From Caldilinea sp. CFX5 (GTDB lineage Bacteria; Chloroflexota; Anaerolineae; Caldilineales; Caldilineaceae), in the NCBI GenBank assembly GCA_021405325.1, contig QWII01000062.1, forward strand, positions 1-64,000: DNA of 64,000 nt, written 5' to 3'. The position numbers and the translations under genes are program-made. The notes below the pieces were generated by a model. That model saw only the letters and a program-made list of their open reading frames with translations, did no database searches and had not been told where the DNA came from. Each line of letters opens with the position of its first letter. Positions within the stretch are counted from its first letter, which is position 1. This document shows, piece after piece, positions 49,134 to 56,752 of this stretch.

Positions 49134-50033
49134 ATGAGCGAAACAGTAGGCTATGTCGGGTTAGGTATCATGGGCATGGGGATGGCCCGCAATTTGTTAA
49201 AAGCTGGCTTTCCCCTCTCGGTCTGGAATCGTACAGCAAGCAAAGCGGAAGCGTTAGCCGCCGAGGGCGCCACAGCCCGCGCCACTCCGGCTGAAGTCGC
49301 CGCCAACAGTGACATCATTGTCATTTGTGTGAGCGACACCCCGGATGTCGAGGCGGTGTTGTTAGGCGACAATGGCATCATTCATGGCGCCAAGGCCGGT
49401 TCATTGGTCATTGATTGCAGCACTATTAGCCCGCAAGCTACCCAAGCGATGGCGGAGAAACTGGCGGACAAAGGGGTAAAGATGCTGGACGCGCCCGTCA
49501 GCGGCGGCAGCGAAGGCGCAGTCAAAGGCACCTTGAGCATCATGGTCGGCGGTGCAGCAGAAGATTTTGAGCGGGCCATGCCGGTCTTCAAGGCAATGGG
49601 CAAGACGATTACCCATGTCGGCGGCACAGGCGCCGGACAGACGGTGAAGCTGGTCAATCAAGTGCTGGTGGTCGGCAACTGTCTCGCCATGTGCGAAGCG
49701 TTGTTGCTGGCGCAGGCCGGCGGCGTCGATCTGAAGAAGACCTACGACGCCATCAGCCAGGGTGCGGCCGGTAGTTGGATGTTTACCAATCGGGCGCCGC
49801 AGATCATCAACCGTGACTGGCGGCCCGGTTTCATGGTTTCGCTCCAACAGAAAGATTTGCGTCTGGTTTTGGAAGCGGCCGATCAACTGGGCGTTCCGCT
49901 CCCTGGCACCAGCCTGATCTTCAACCTCTACCGCACGCTTGAAAACAAACTCGGTCACGAGGGCAACCACGCGCTGGTCAAGGCGCTGGAACATCTCTCC
50001 GGCATTGAAGTGGGTGGTCAGACAGGCGGATGA
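49134..50033 (+). CDS. Beta-hydroxyacid dehydrogenase (GarR/HIBADH family)
   Basis: A 299-residue NAD(P)-dependent oxidoreductase. Rossmann motif GYVGLGIMGMGMARNL, substrate-binding DAPVSGGSEGAVKGTLSIMVGG, and catalytic Lys in GAGQTVKLVNQ are intact, as in tartronate-semialdehyde reductase and 3-hydroxyisobutyrate dehydrogenase. The exact hydroxyacid cannot be read. Its stop overlaps the next gene's ATG (ATGATGA). Confidence 0.9.
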   Translation: MSETVGYVGLGIMGMGMARNLLKAGFPLSVWNRTASKAEALAAEGATARATPAEVAANSDIIVICVSDTPDVEAVLLGDNGIIHGAKAGSLVIDCSTISPQATQAMAEKLADKGVKMLDAPVSGGSEGAVKGTLSIMVGGAAEDFERAMPVFKAMGKTITHVGGTGAGQTVKLVNQVLVVGNCLAMCEALLLAQAGGVDLKKTYDAISQGAAGSWMFTNRAPQIINRDWRPGFMVSLQQKDLRLVLEAADQLGVPLPGTSLIFNLYRTLENKLGHEGNHALVKALEHLSGIEVGGQTGG

Positions 50034-50767
50034 TGAGCGTGTATGAAGAAACGCCGACGCGCAAAGATTGGTGGCGGCTCCACGGCCAAAAGGTGGTGGC
50101 GTTGTTCATCTGGGCGCTGCTGCTCGGCGGCTATAGCTTCTATTACCAGCGCCAGGGGTTGACCTTAGAAAGTTCGCTGCAACAGTTGTTGGCTCTCTTT
50201 GCCACGCCCTATGGGCCGTTGCTCTACTTGGCGAGCTTTCTGCTCCGGCCGCTGATCTTCTTTTCTGTGGGCATTCTCTGCATCATGGGCGGGATTATCT
50301 TTGGTGTCGGGGGCGCCGGCCACCTGTTGCTTGCTCTTGGTTACACCGTGATCGGCGTCATGGCTTCGGCGCTCATCAGCTTTGGGATTGGGCGTTTTTT
50401 CGGTCACGGACTGATCGGCCAGGCGGACGCGGAGACCGACCATCTGGTGCAGCGCTACGCCAATCGCTTACGACGCAATGGCTTTCTGACTGTGTTGACC
50501 ATGCGCTTGATTCTGCTGCCCTTTGACATTGTGAACTACCTGGCGGCGTTGGTGGCAGTGGATTGGAAAGCCTTTACGTTGGGGACGGCGATTGGCGCGC
50601 TCCCTAGCACCATCGCCTTTGTCACCTTTGGCGCGGCCATTGATCTAAGCCAGGTCGCCGCCGGCAAAATGCCAACCCTGAACGGCAAACTGATCATCCT
50701 CGCCGTCGCCCTCTTTGGGGTGAGTGTGCTAATTTCCCGTTGGTATAAAAGAGACGATACGGCATGA
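50030..50767 (+). CDS. TVP38/TMEM64 (DedA-like, VTT domain) membrane protein
   Basis: A 245-residue polytopic protein of the VTT/SNARE-associated family. The conserved core is LIFFSVGILCIMGGIIFGVGGAGHLLLALGYTVIG, then R-x(n)-LRRNGFLTVLTMRLILLPFDIVNYLAAL and a terminal hydrophobic helix. Such proteins are linked to lipid scrambling or undecaprenyl-phosphate recycling. It is translationally coupled to the dehydrogenase gene by a 4-bp overlap. Confidence 0.85.
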   Translation: MMSVYEETPTRKDWWRLHGQKVVALFIWALLLGGYSFYYQRQGLTLESSLQQLLALFATPYGPLLYLASFLLRPLIFFSVGILCIMGGIIFGVGGAGHLLLALGYTVIGVMASALISFGIGRFFGHGLIGQADAETDHLVQRYANRLRRNGFLTVLTMRLILLPFDIVNYLAALVAVDWKAFTLGTAIGALPSTIAFVTFGAAIDLSQVAAGKMPTLNGKLIILAVALFGVSVLISRWYKRDDTA

Positions 50768-50771
50768 TTGT

Positions 50772-50940
50772 GGAATCGGTAGGAAAGACTTATGAAGGTT
50801 AGGAAAATAAACCGGTAATCGTAGTAATCGTAGGTGCGGTTTGTAACCGCACGGTTCCCAGGGAGCAAGTGCGGTTACAAACCGCACCTACGATTACCGA
50901 AACAAATTCCTAACTCCCATAAGTCTTTACGACCGATTCC
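50772..50940. repeat. Nested inverted-repeat element
   Basis: Outer arms 50772-50794 and 50918-50940 pair with two mismatches. The inner perfect 29-bp arms 50824-50852 and 50869-50897 belong to the AATCGTAGGTGC hairpin family also seen inside the element at 35468. Confidence 0.85.
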
Positions 50941-50969
50941 AACTTTGTTGACAAAACAGAGGTGGTGAA

Positions 50970-51007
50970 AGGACAAAAGAAAACCGGCCTGCGCCAACAG
51001 GCCGGTT
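50970..51007 (-). terminator. Minus-strand terminator of the MFS gene
   Basis: AACCGGCCTG (50982-50991) and CAGGCCGGTT (50998-51007) form a perfect stem. Read on the minus strand it is followed by TTCTTTT, downstream of the MFS stop at 51131. Confidence 0.8.
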
Positions 51008-51130
51008 CAGGTAGTAGTAGAGATTGTTGGACGGCAACTCTACTGGCTAGAGTATAGCAAATTTTTTCGCCGTTGTCTACGAAAAAATGTTTACAGTTTT
51101 TTAAGATTTACAGTGTTTGTGCAAGGCTGT

Positions 51131-52423
51131 TCAATGTTGGTCAAGCTGCCGCACGCCGGGGAGGGACCATAAGAGCAGGGTAACGATCCCCATCACAACC
51201 CCCGTCATCACCATCAGCAGCGCCATGCCCGACCCGGCTTGCTGACCCACCAGCGGTGCAATTCCTGACCACCAAGCGCGTTCCACGCCTGGCTCCAACA
51301 CACGGTCTACCAGCGGTCCAATGGTCAGAAATGATAACGTTGAGCCGACAAAGCCTAGCTGTGCGTGAATAGCAAAGATCCGCCCTTGCAGGGGCGGCGG
51401 TACGCGTGTTTGTAGCAGCGATTGCATCAGGGCGCCACCCATCGGCAGCGGGATCATCAAGATCAAGATGACGGCTGCCAACAGCCAGGGCGAGCGTACA
51501 ACCCCATAGACCAGATACATGAGCGCCACCACGCCACTCCCCACCAACATCCACTGCACCCGCTTACGGATATTGGCGCGGGCCGCGATAATCGCACCGC
51601 CCAAAAAAGCGCCGACACTCATCGCCGTCAACACCAACCCGGTAATCACTTCACTCCCGGTAATGGTAATGACATAGGGTATGGTAATCTCCAGTGAGCC
51701 ATTGAGCAGGTAGTTGGCGATGACGGTATTGACAAACAGCGCCAGCAAGCCGCGTTGCGCGGCTAAAAACCCTACCCCGGCGCGCCAATCCTGCCAAAGG
51801 GTGGTTGGCTCACTTGTCTCTGTTGCCAGAGGCGGCTGTGGAATGTGCATAAAGAGCAACGCGGCAGCGGCAATGGCAAAGGTCGCCAGATCAACCGCAA
51901 AGACAGCGCCAATCCCCCCCGTTGCATAGAGCAGCCCGGTGAGCGCCGGGGCCACGATGCCGGCAAAGGGAAAGAGCATCTGGCGGAGGCCGTTGATCCG
52001 GTCGCGGTTCTGTTCCGGTATCATCAAGCTGAGCGTAGCTTCGCTGGCGGGGCTTTGGAAAATGGCGATCGTTCCTTGCCCCAACGCTACTCCGTAGAGC
52101 AGGGCTACACTAAAGGTGTCCGTGGCGATACTGACCAGAAGGACAAGCGTGCCGAGCGCTAAACCGGCGTCGGTTAAAATCAGCACCGGCTTGCGCGGCG
52201 CGCGATCCACCACGGCGCCGGCGATACTCCCCAACAACATTCCCGGCACTTCCAGAAAAAAGGCCACCAGCAGCAACGGCGTGGTAGCGCCGGTTTCGGC
52301 AAAGAGCCACAACCCCAACCCGACCGCCGTCATCCGGCTGCCAATCATGGAGAGCGCCTGGGTCACGAGCATGGTATAAAGGGCGGGCAGACCACGGAGC
52401 AGTGGCGGTTTCGATGCAAACAT
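51131..52423 (-). CDS. MFS transporter (drug-efflux type)
   Basis: A 430-residue major facilitator with about 12 helices. The start is set at MFASKPPLLRG, with GAGAGG eight bases upstream. A longer reading to 52465 begins inside the terminal repeat of a MITE-like element and is unlikely. Family features are the loop-2 GAVVDRAPRKPVLILTD and MRxxGxL-like repeats; it resembles the MFS_3/enterobactin-exporter group. The exported compound is unknown. A terminator lies downstream. Confidence 0.87.
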   Translation of the reverse strand: MFASKPPLLRGLPALYTMLVTQALSMIGSRMTAVGLGLWLFAETGATTPLLLVAFFLEVPGMLLGSIAGAVVDRAPRKPVLILTDAGLALGTLVLLVSIATDTFSVALLYGVALGQGTIAIFQSPASEATLSLMIPEQNRDRINGLRQMLFPFAGIVAPALTGLLYATGGIGAVFAVDLATFAIAAAALLFMHIPQPPLATETSEPTTLWQDWRAGVGFLAAQRGLLALFVNTVIANYLLNGSLEITIPYVITITGSEVITGLVLTAMSVGAFLGGAIIAARANIRKRVQWMLVGSGVVALMYLVYGVVRSPWLLAAVILILMIPLPMGGALMQSLLQTRVPPPLQGRIFAIHAQLGFVGSTLSFLTIGPLVDRVLEPGVERAWWSGIAPLVGQQAGSGMALLMVMTGVVMGIVTLLLWSLPGVRQLDQH

Positions 52424-52450
52424 GGTGTTGACCTCTCGCCCTTCCGGGCT

Positions 52451-52543
52451 AGGTTCTGTTGACATTTTGTGACTCCCCGCTCATGCACCGGCCAGGTTTC
52501 TAAAACCTGGCCGGTGTGTACGTCCCCAATGTCAACAGAACCT
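52451..52543. repeat. MITE-like element with AGGTTCTGTTGACATT termini (copy 2)
   Basis: Perfect 16-bp terminal inverted repeats 52451-52466 and 52528-52543. A perfect inner hairpin has arms 52486-52499 and 52503-52516. The termini match those at 16266-16340, but the interior is unrelated. Confidence 0.88.
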
Positions 52544-52610
52544 AACTTAGCGGGTAATGCTCTATGCCTACCATCCTACCATAAACGAGCCTATTGCGAT
52601 AAGACAAACG

Positions 52611-54005
52611 TTACATGCCACCTTGTAATGACGGTTCCACCCGTTCCATGGCGCCACGGTAGGTCGGCGCTGCCGGTTGCCCTTTCTGCCCACCCGTCAG
52701 GACGCGCCAGAGCATTTTCGGCGCAAAGAGCGCGGTCGGCGGCTTGAGCATATTCGCCACATCAAAGAAGGTGCGACAGACCACCGCATCATAGCGGGCG
52801 ACAAAATGCACCCGGTCAAGAAAGCGGTGGAGTAGCGCGGTACCGGCTGGTCGCTTGCCGGCAATGGTCGGATAGCGAAAATCCTCACCCGTCGCCATCG
52901 ACCAGGGGACATCGACGATTTTGGCGACGCGGGCAAAGAAGCGGCGGTGCAAGTTATTGAGATTGGCATCAGTCTGCAACAGCTCTTCCAATGCCTGCAC
53001 TTCCAGGGCAGCCACGGTCATCCCTTGCCCATAGACTGGGTTGAAAGCGCAAAGGGCGTCGCCCATCACCACAAAACCGGCGGGGCTGCGGCGCAACTGC
53101 TCATAACGGCGCCGGATGTTGGCTGGAATTTTATGCACTACAATGTCGCTCAACGGCTCGGCATTTTTCACCACCTCATAAATGTCGGGCGCCGACAGCG
53201 TGCGGGCAAATTCGATCCATCCGGCGGCATCGGTCGGCGGATGGTCGCCCAACCAACCGCCGACCGAGATAATCCAACGGTCGCCTTCCATCGGCACCAT
53301 AAAGCCCACGCGCGTTTGTTCAGGCGCCGTCGGGGTGATGAAGGCGGCGAGATCGCCATTGAGATCCGCCGGTCGGCGGCGGAAGATCTGCGTCGCATAG
53401 CCGACACCGATGTTAATACGCTCCTCAACTGGTTTGGCATAGCCCAGCGCTTCCAACCAAACCGGCGCCCGTGAGCCGCGCCCACTGGCATCGACGACAA
53501 AGTCAGCCAGCACGCTTGTGCCATCGGCCAGCCGCACCCCTGTCACCCGGCTGTGATCGGCAGAGGCTACCAATTCCTGCACGCCCGCTTCTTGCAGGCG
53601 TACATTGGGCAATGCCAACACCCGGCGGCGGATGACCATTTCGATCAAGGGGCGGCTAACGAGAATCCCCTGCAAGCCACTCTTGAATTTCGCTTTGTAG
53701 CCGCCCCGTTGGTACCAACGGGCGTCACCAATCACATCACAAGGCAAGGCGCCATTGGCGACCAGTTCGTCACCAAAGCCGGGCAGCAGCCGTTCCATAA
53801 TTTGGCAGCCGGCGGCCAACAAGCCGTGGCCGTGGCGACTTTGCGGTGTCCCTTTGCGCGGTTCGGCTCCTTCCGGCAACTGGTCGCGTTCGACGATGGT
53901 CACCTGGGCAAAGTGTTCACTGAGAACACGGGCGGCCAAGAGACCGGCAATGCTGCCGCCAATGACAACGGCGTGATTAGCGGATGTTGTGGGTTGCGCT
54001 TGCAT
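52611..54005 (-). CDS. FAD-dependent oxidoreductase/monooxygenase
   Basis: A 464-residue flavoprotein of the p-hydroxybenzoate hydroxylase/geranylgeranyl-reductase-like group. The FAD motifs are VVIGGSIAGLLAARVL with VTIVERD, ADFVVDASGRGSRAPVWLE, and GDALCAFNPVYGQGMTVAALE. It is cytosolic. The adjacent MFS exporter on the same strand suggests tailoring and export of a lipid or secondary metabolite, but the element at 52451 separates them. Substrate unknown. Confidence 0.85.
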   Translation of the reverse strand: MQAQPTTSANHAVVIGGSIAGLLAARVLSEHFAQVTIVERDQLPEGAEPRKGTPQSRHGHGLLAAGCQIMERLLPGFGDELVANGALPCDVIGDARWYQRGGYKAKFKSGLQGILVSRPLIEMVIRRRVLALPNVRLQEAGVQELVASADHSRVTGVRLADGTSVLADFVVDASGRGSRAPVWLEALGYAKPVEERINIGVGYATQIFRRRPADLNGDLAAFITPTAPEQTRVGFMVPMEGDRWIISVGGWLGDHPPTDAAGWIEFARTLSAPDIYEVVKNAEPLSDIVVHKIPANIRRRYEQLRRSPAGFVVMGDALCAFNPVYGQGMTVAALEVQALEELLQTDANLNNLHRRFFARVAKIVDVPWSMATGEDFRYPTIAGKRPAGTALLHRFLDRVHFVARYDAVVCRTFFDVANMLKPPTALFAPKMLWRVLTGGQKGQPAAPTYRGAMERVEPSLQGGM

Positions 54006-54462
54006 AAAATTGCTCCTTCATGCTGTTACTTGGTTTGTCGGATAACTACATTCGGTCTGCCGCTCATTTAAGCAGAAAGACAAATCGTTGTGGAGCAACT
54101 GTTCACTACAAAAAGCGCTACGCCAGCGCTACAAAAAGTGTTACAGCGGGTTGTAACAGCAAACTGCTCAGATATGATGGGGGCCACCCTGTCCTGAAAA
54201 CGACAGGGATTTCGCAGATTATACAGATTAATTTGCAATATGAATCTTTGAAATCTGCGGCATTCCTGTTGTTTTCATTGGTTGTGGCGCACAATGGTGC
54301 AAGGCTACTTCCTGGCAGAGGCGGGAGCCGTTTGATTATTGTAGGCGCTCGTTGCCTCTTCCAGGAAGGGTTACCCGGCCCCCTCAACCGCGTCCCACCC
54401 ATGCTTCTGATCGTCTTCTGATCGTCTTCTCATCTAATTCATATCTATGGTTAACAATACCG
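54006..54462. other. Non-coding region with two inverted repeats
   Basis: No supported gene. An imperfect inverted repeat, arms about 54196-54220 and 54251-54276 (GAAAACGACAGGGATTTCGC type), resembles the one near 2648-2707. The rest shows nothing recognisable. Confidence 0.6.
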
Positions 54463-54471
54463 TGGTATAAT
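54463..54471 (+). promoter_or_regulatory. Extended -10 promoter of ctpA-like gene
   Basis: TGGTATAAT, a perfect extended -10, about 86 nt before the ATG. A hairpin with 13-bp arms (54489-54501 and 54519-54531) lies in the leader. Confidence 0.55.
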
Positions 54472-54556
54472 CAAGAGAGAAACGAATGCAGTGAGACAGT
54501 CGAACTGTGCTACTGCTTGACTGTCTCACTGTGCGACTGATATCGTGGAGAAAAGT

Positions 54557-55819
54557 ATGTCATTGTTAAAACCGAAAGCGCTGCGTTTTGTCGGGTTCTG
54601 CTTGGTGATCCTGCTGGCCTTTGGCGCCGGCACGATGGTCGGCGGCGCCAACGCCATTGCCCAGAGTGACGGCGAGACGCCGACCGATTTTCAGATTTTC
54701 TGGCAAGCCTGGTCGATCATTCAAGCCCACTTTATCGACCGTGATGTGCTGAACACCAAAGAGCTGACCTACGGCGCTATCAACGGACTGGTGCAAGCGT
54801 TGGGCGATGAAGGCCACACCACCTTTTTGACCCCCAAGGAACTGGAACATCAACAGAGCGCCATGGCCGGCAGCTTTAGCGGCATCGGCGCCCAGTTGGG
54901 GATCAAGGAAGGCTTGCCGGTGATTGTCGCGCCGATTGACAACTCGCCGGCGGCCGAAGCGGGCATTCGCGCTGGGGACATTATTCTCGGTGTGGACGGC
55001 GAAGATGTAACCAGCCTCACCTTAGATGAGATCGTGGATCGGGTGCGTGGCCCGTCCGGCACCGAGGTGGTATTGACCCTCTTGCGCGAAGGCGAAGATG
55101 CCAGCATCGAAATGACCTTGGTGCGGCGTGAGATCAAGGTGGCGGCCGTTTCCTGGACAATGGTCCCCGGCACCAAGACGGCGTTGGTGCGCTTGAATCA
55201 ATTTAGCGCCACCGCAAAGAATGAACTGGTGACCGCGCTGAAAGCGGCTGAGGCGGCGGGCGCCGAAAGTCTGGTCTTTGATGTGCGCAACAACCCCGGC
55301 GGTCTGTTACAGCAGGCCATTGGTGTCACCAGCCAATTTCTGAAGGACGGCAATGTCTTACAAGAAGAAGATGCTCAGGGCAACCGGCGCCCCTTCCGCG
55401 TTGAACGGGGCGGCGTGGCGACCGAGATTCCGCTGGTGGTGCTGATCAACCCCGGCTCGGCCAGTTCGGCGGAGATTTTCGCCGGCGCCATTCAGGATCA
55501 CAAGCGCGGCCAGTTGATCGGCGAAACCACCTTTGGCACCGGCACCGTCTTACAGACCTTCAACCTGGATGACGGCTCGGCGCTGCTGCTCGGCACCAGT
55601 CAGTGGTTGACGGCGGATGGGCGCCTGATTCGCAAGCAGGGGATTGCCCCTGATATTGAGGTGAAACTGCCGGCTGACGGCGACTGCCTCACCCCGGCGC
55701 TGGTGAAAGAACTGACGGCGGAGAAGTTGGCAAAGAGTGGTGATGCCCAGTTGCTGGCCGGGTTAAAAGCGTTGGACGCCTTACCGACCGCACCGGCCCA
55801 GGCCCAGAAACAGCCGTAG
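54557..55819 (+). CDS. S41 carboxy-terminal processing protease
   Basis: A 420-residue exported protease of the CtpA/Prc class. The ATG is preceded by GGAGA, and an N-terminal signal/anchor (LRFVGFCLVILLAFGAGTMVGG) follows. The PDZ domain (about 120-195) contains SPAAEAGIRAGDIILGVDG. The catalytic Ser is in NPGSASSAEIFAGAI and the Lys lies in the following KRGQLIGETTFGTG segment. It would trim or degrade envelope proteins. A terminator follows the stop. Confidence 0.93.
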   Translation: MSLLKPKALRFVGFCLVILLAFGAGTMVGGANAIAQSDGETPTDFQIFWQAWSIIQAHFIDRDVLNTKELTYGAINGLVQALGDEGHTTFLTPKELEHQQSAMAGSFSGIGAQLGIKEGLPVIVAPIDNSPAAEAGIRAGDIILGVDGEDVTSLTLDEIVDRVRGPSGTEVVLTLLREGEDASIEMTLVRREIKVAAVSWTMVPGTKTALVRLNQFSATAKNELVTALKAAEAAGAESLVFDVRNNPGGLLQQAIGVTSQFLKDGNVLQEEDAQGNRRPFRVERGGVATEIPLVVLINPGSASSAEIFAGAIQDHKRGQLIGETTFGTGTVLQTFNLDDGSALLLGTSQWLTADGRLIRKQGIAPDIEVKLPADGDCLTPALVKELTAEKLAKSGDAQLLAGLKALDALPTAPAQAQKQP

Positions 55820-55840
55820 CAAAACCCGAAACAAAGTAGG

Positions 55841-55885
55841 AAGGAAGCAACCAACCCTGGGAAAGCTGGTTGCTTCCTTTTATTT
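55841..55885 (+). terminator. Rho-independent terminator after the S41 protease gene
   Basis: AAGGAAGCAACCA (55841-55853) pairs with TGGTTGCTTCCTT (55867-55879), followed by TTATTTT. Confidence 0.9.
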
Positions 55886-55897
55886 TGCTTCATTGCG

Positions 55898-56143
55898 TTA
55901 CGAGAGGCAAGAACAGGGCTTTGCTCTCGACGGTCGTGCTGATGGGCAGATCAGGCGCCAACTGTTGACCGCCGGCCGGAACCCTGGCAACCAGGGCGCA
56001 AAGAGGCCACACGCCAGCACCACCACCCCGCCGCTGACAAAGTAGAGCAGTTGCACATCCCACCAATCGGCCAGCCCGCCGCCGGCCATGCCAACCAGGC
56101 CGAGCGTATCGGTGACGATAAACCAGGCGCTGTTAACGGGCAA
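55898..56143 (-). pseudogene. Remnant of an MFS transporter C-terminus
   Basis: An 81-residue frame. Residues about 10-50 (TDTLGLVGMAGGGLADWWDV followed by QLLYFVSGGVVVLACGLFA) read like the last helices of an MFS exporter. The rest of such a protein is absent, and the tail drifts into non-coding-like sequence. Probably a decayed fragment. Confidence 0.45.
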
Positions 56144-56351
56144 CGTGTTCGGCAGTTAAAGAGATGGCCGACCTGGCTTTACCGCTCGTCAACCATTGTC
56201 CCCAGGTAAGTAGGCGTTGGGCGACCCACGCCCGCATAGGGTGAAGCTGGCGTGTAATTGCACGTTTGGCTAGCCGCCGTTGTTCGGCTTCTGCCAGCAA
56301 GGTTGCTTGACGGTCGTAGGTTAAGCTTTCGATCTGTCGATAGTTCATCAT
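56133..56351 (-). CDS. Small hypothetical protein
   Basis: A 72-residue (or 71) charged, helical protein, M(M)NYRQIESLTYDRQATLLAEAEQRRLAKRAITR, preceded by GGAGG. The N-terminus resembles short uncharacterised proteins found beside transporters or regulators in Chloroflexota and actinobacteria, an impression only. It overlaps the MFS remnant by 11 bp. Confidence 0.5.
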   Translation of the reverse strand: MMNYRQIESLTYDRQATLLAEAEQRRLAKRAITRQLHPMRAWVAQRLLTWGQWLTSGKARSAISLTAEHVAR

Positions 56352-56671
56352 ATGGCCTCCTTATTGGCGCAAAATGGGCGTAAAATGGGCTTTTCAGTAG
56401 GCGATCCGTCCCCCGCTGGTGCGAGAACGGTAGGAATACCCTACAGCAGGGTTGACCAGTTGCGCGAAAACAATGTTTACGATAAAATTAGCTACTATTT
56501 ACTAGCAGGGTTTACTAGCCGGATTGGCTTCTGCTCCGAAAATTGTCAGTAGCCAGCGCAACGCGCCTACCCTGTATGGTCTGCAACGCTCTTCCTGGTT
56601 ATCAACACGGTCGCGATTGACATTGACGGTAACGTGCTTGCGGGTGGCTTGACCATAGCATACCCCTTTGC
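56352..56671. other. Non-coding region between small gene and giant gene
   Basis: No supported gene or clear promoter. GC-rich and AT-rich stretches alternate. The only recognised structure is the repeat pair at 56672-56745 just downstream. Confidence 0.45.
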
Positions 56672-56745
56672 CGTTAGAGCAACGTCAATGGGCGGCCCCT
56701 TTTCGCGCTAAAACCGTCAAAAATCGTTAGAGCAACGTTAAAGGG
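56672..56745 (+). promoter_or_regulatory. Paired operator-like direct repeats upstream of the giant gene
   Basis: Two copies of CGTTAGAGCAACGT (56672-56685 and 56725-56738), each followed by a near-identical YAAWGGG. Their starts are 53 bp apart, close to five helical turns. Each contains the dyad CGTT-N5-AACG. They end 8 bp before the ATG, so a bound factor would sit over the promoter or RBS. Confidence 0.55.
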
Positions 56746-56752
56746 TTTCCCC

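Noticed and set aside
52424..52465. Upstream ATG extending the MFS protein by 14 residues
   Set aside because: Begins inside the terminal repeat of a MITE-like element and lacks an RBS; the ATG at 52423 has GAGAGG and matches the family start better.
54020..54421. 133-codon plus-strand frame
   Set aside because: Covers inverted repeats in the FAD-oxidoreductase/ctpA spacer, has no RBS, and its product is not protein-like.
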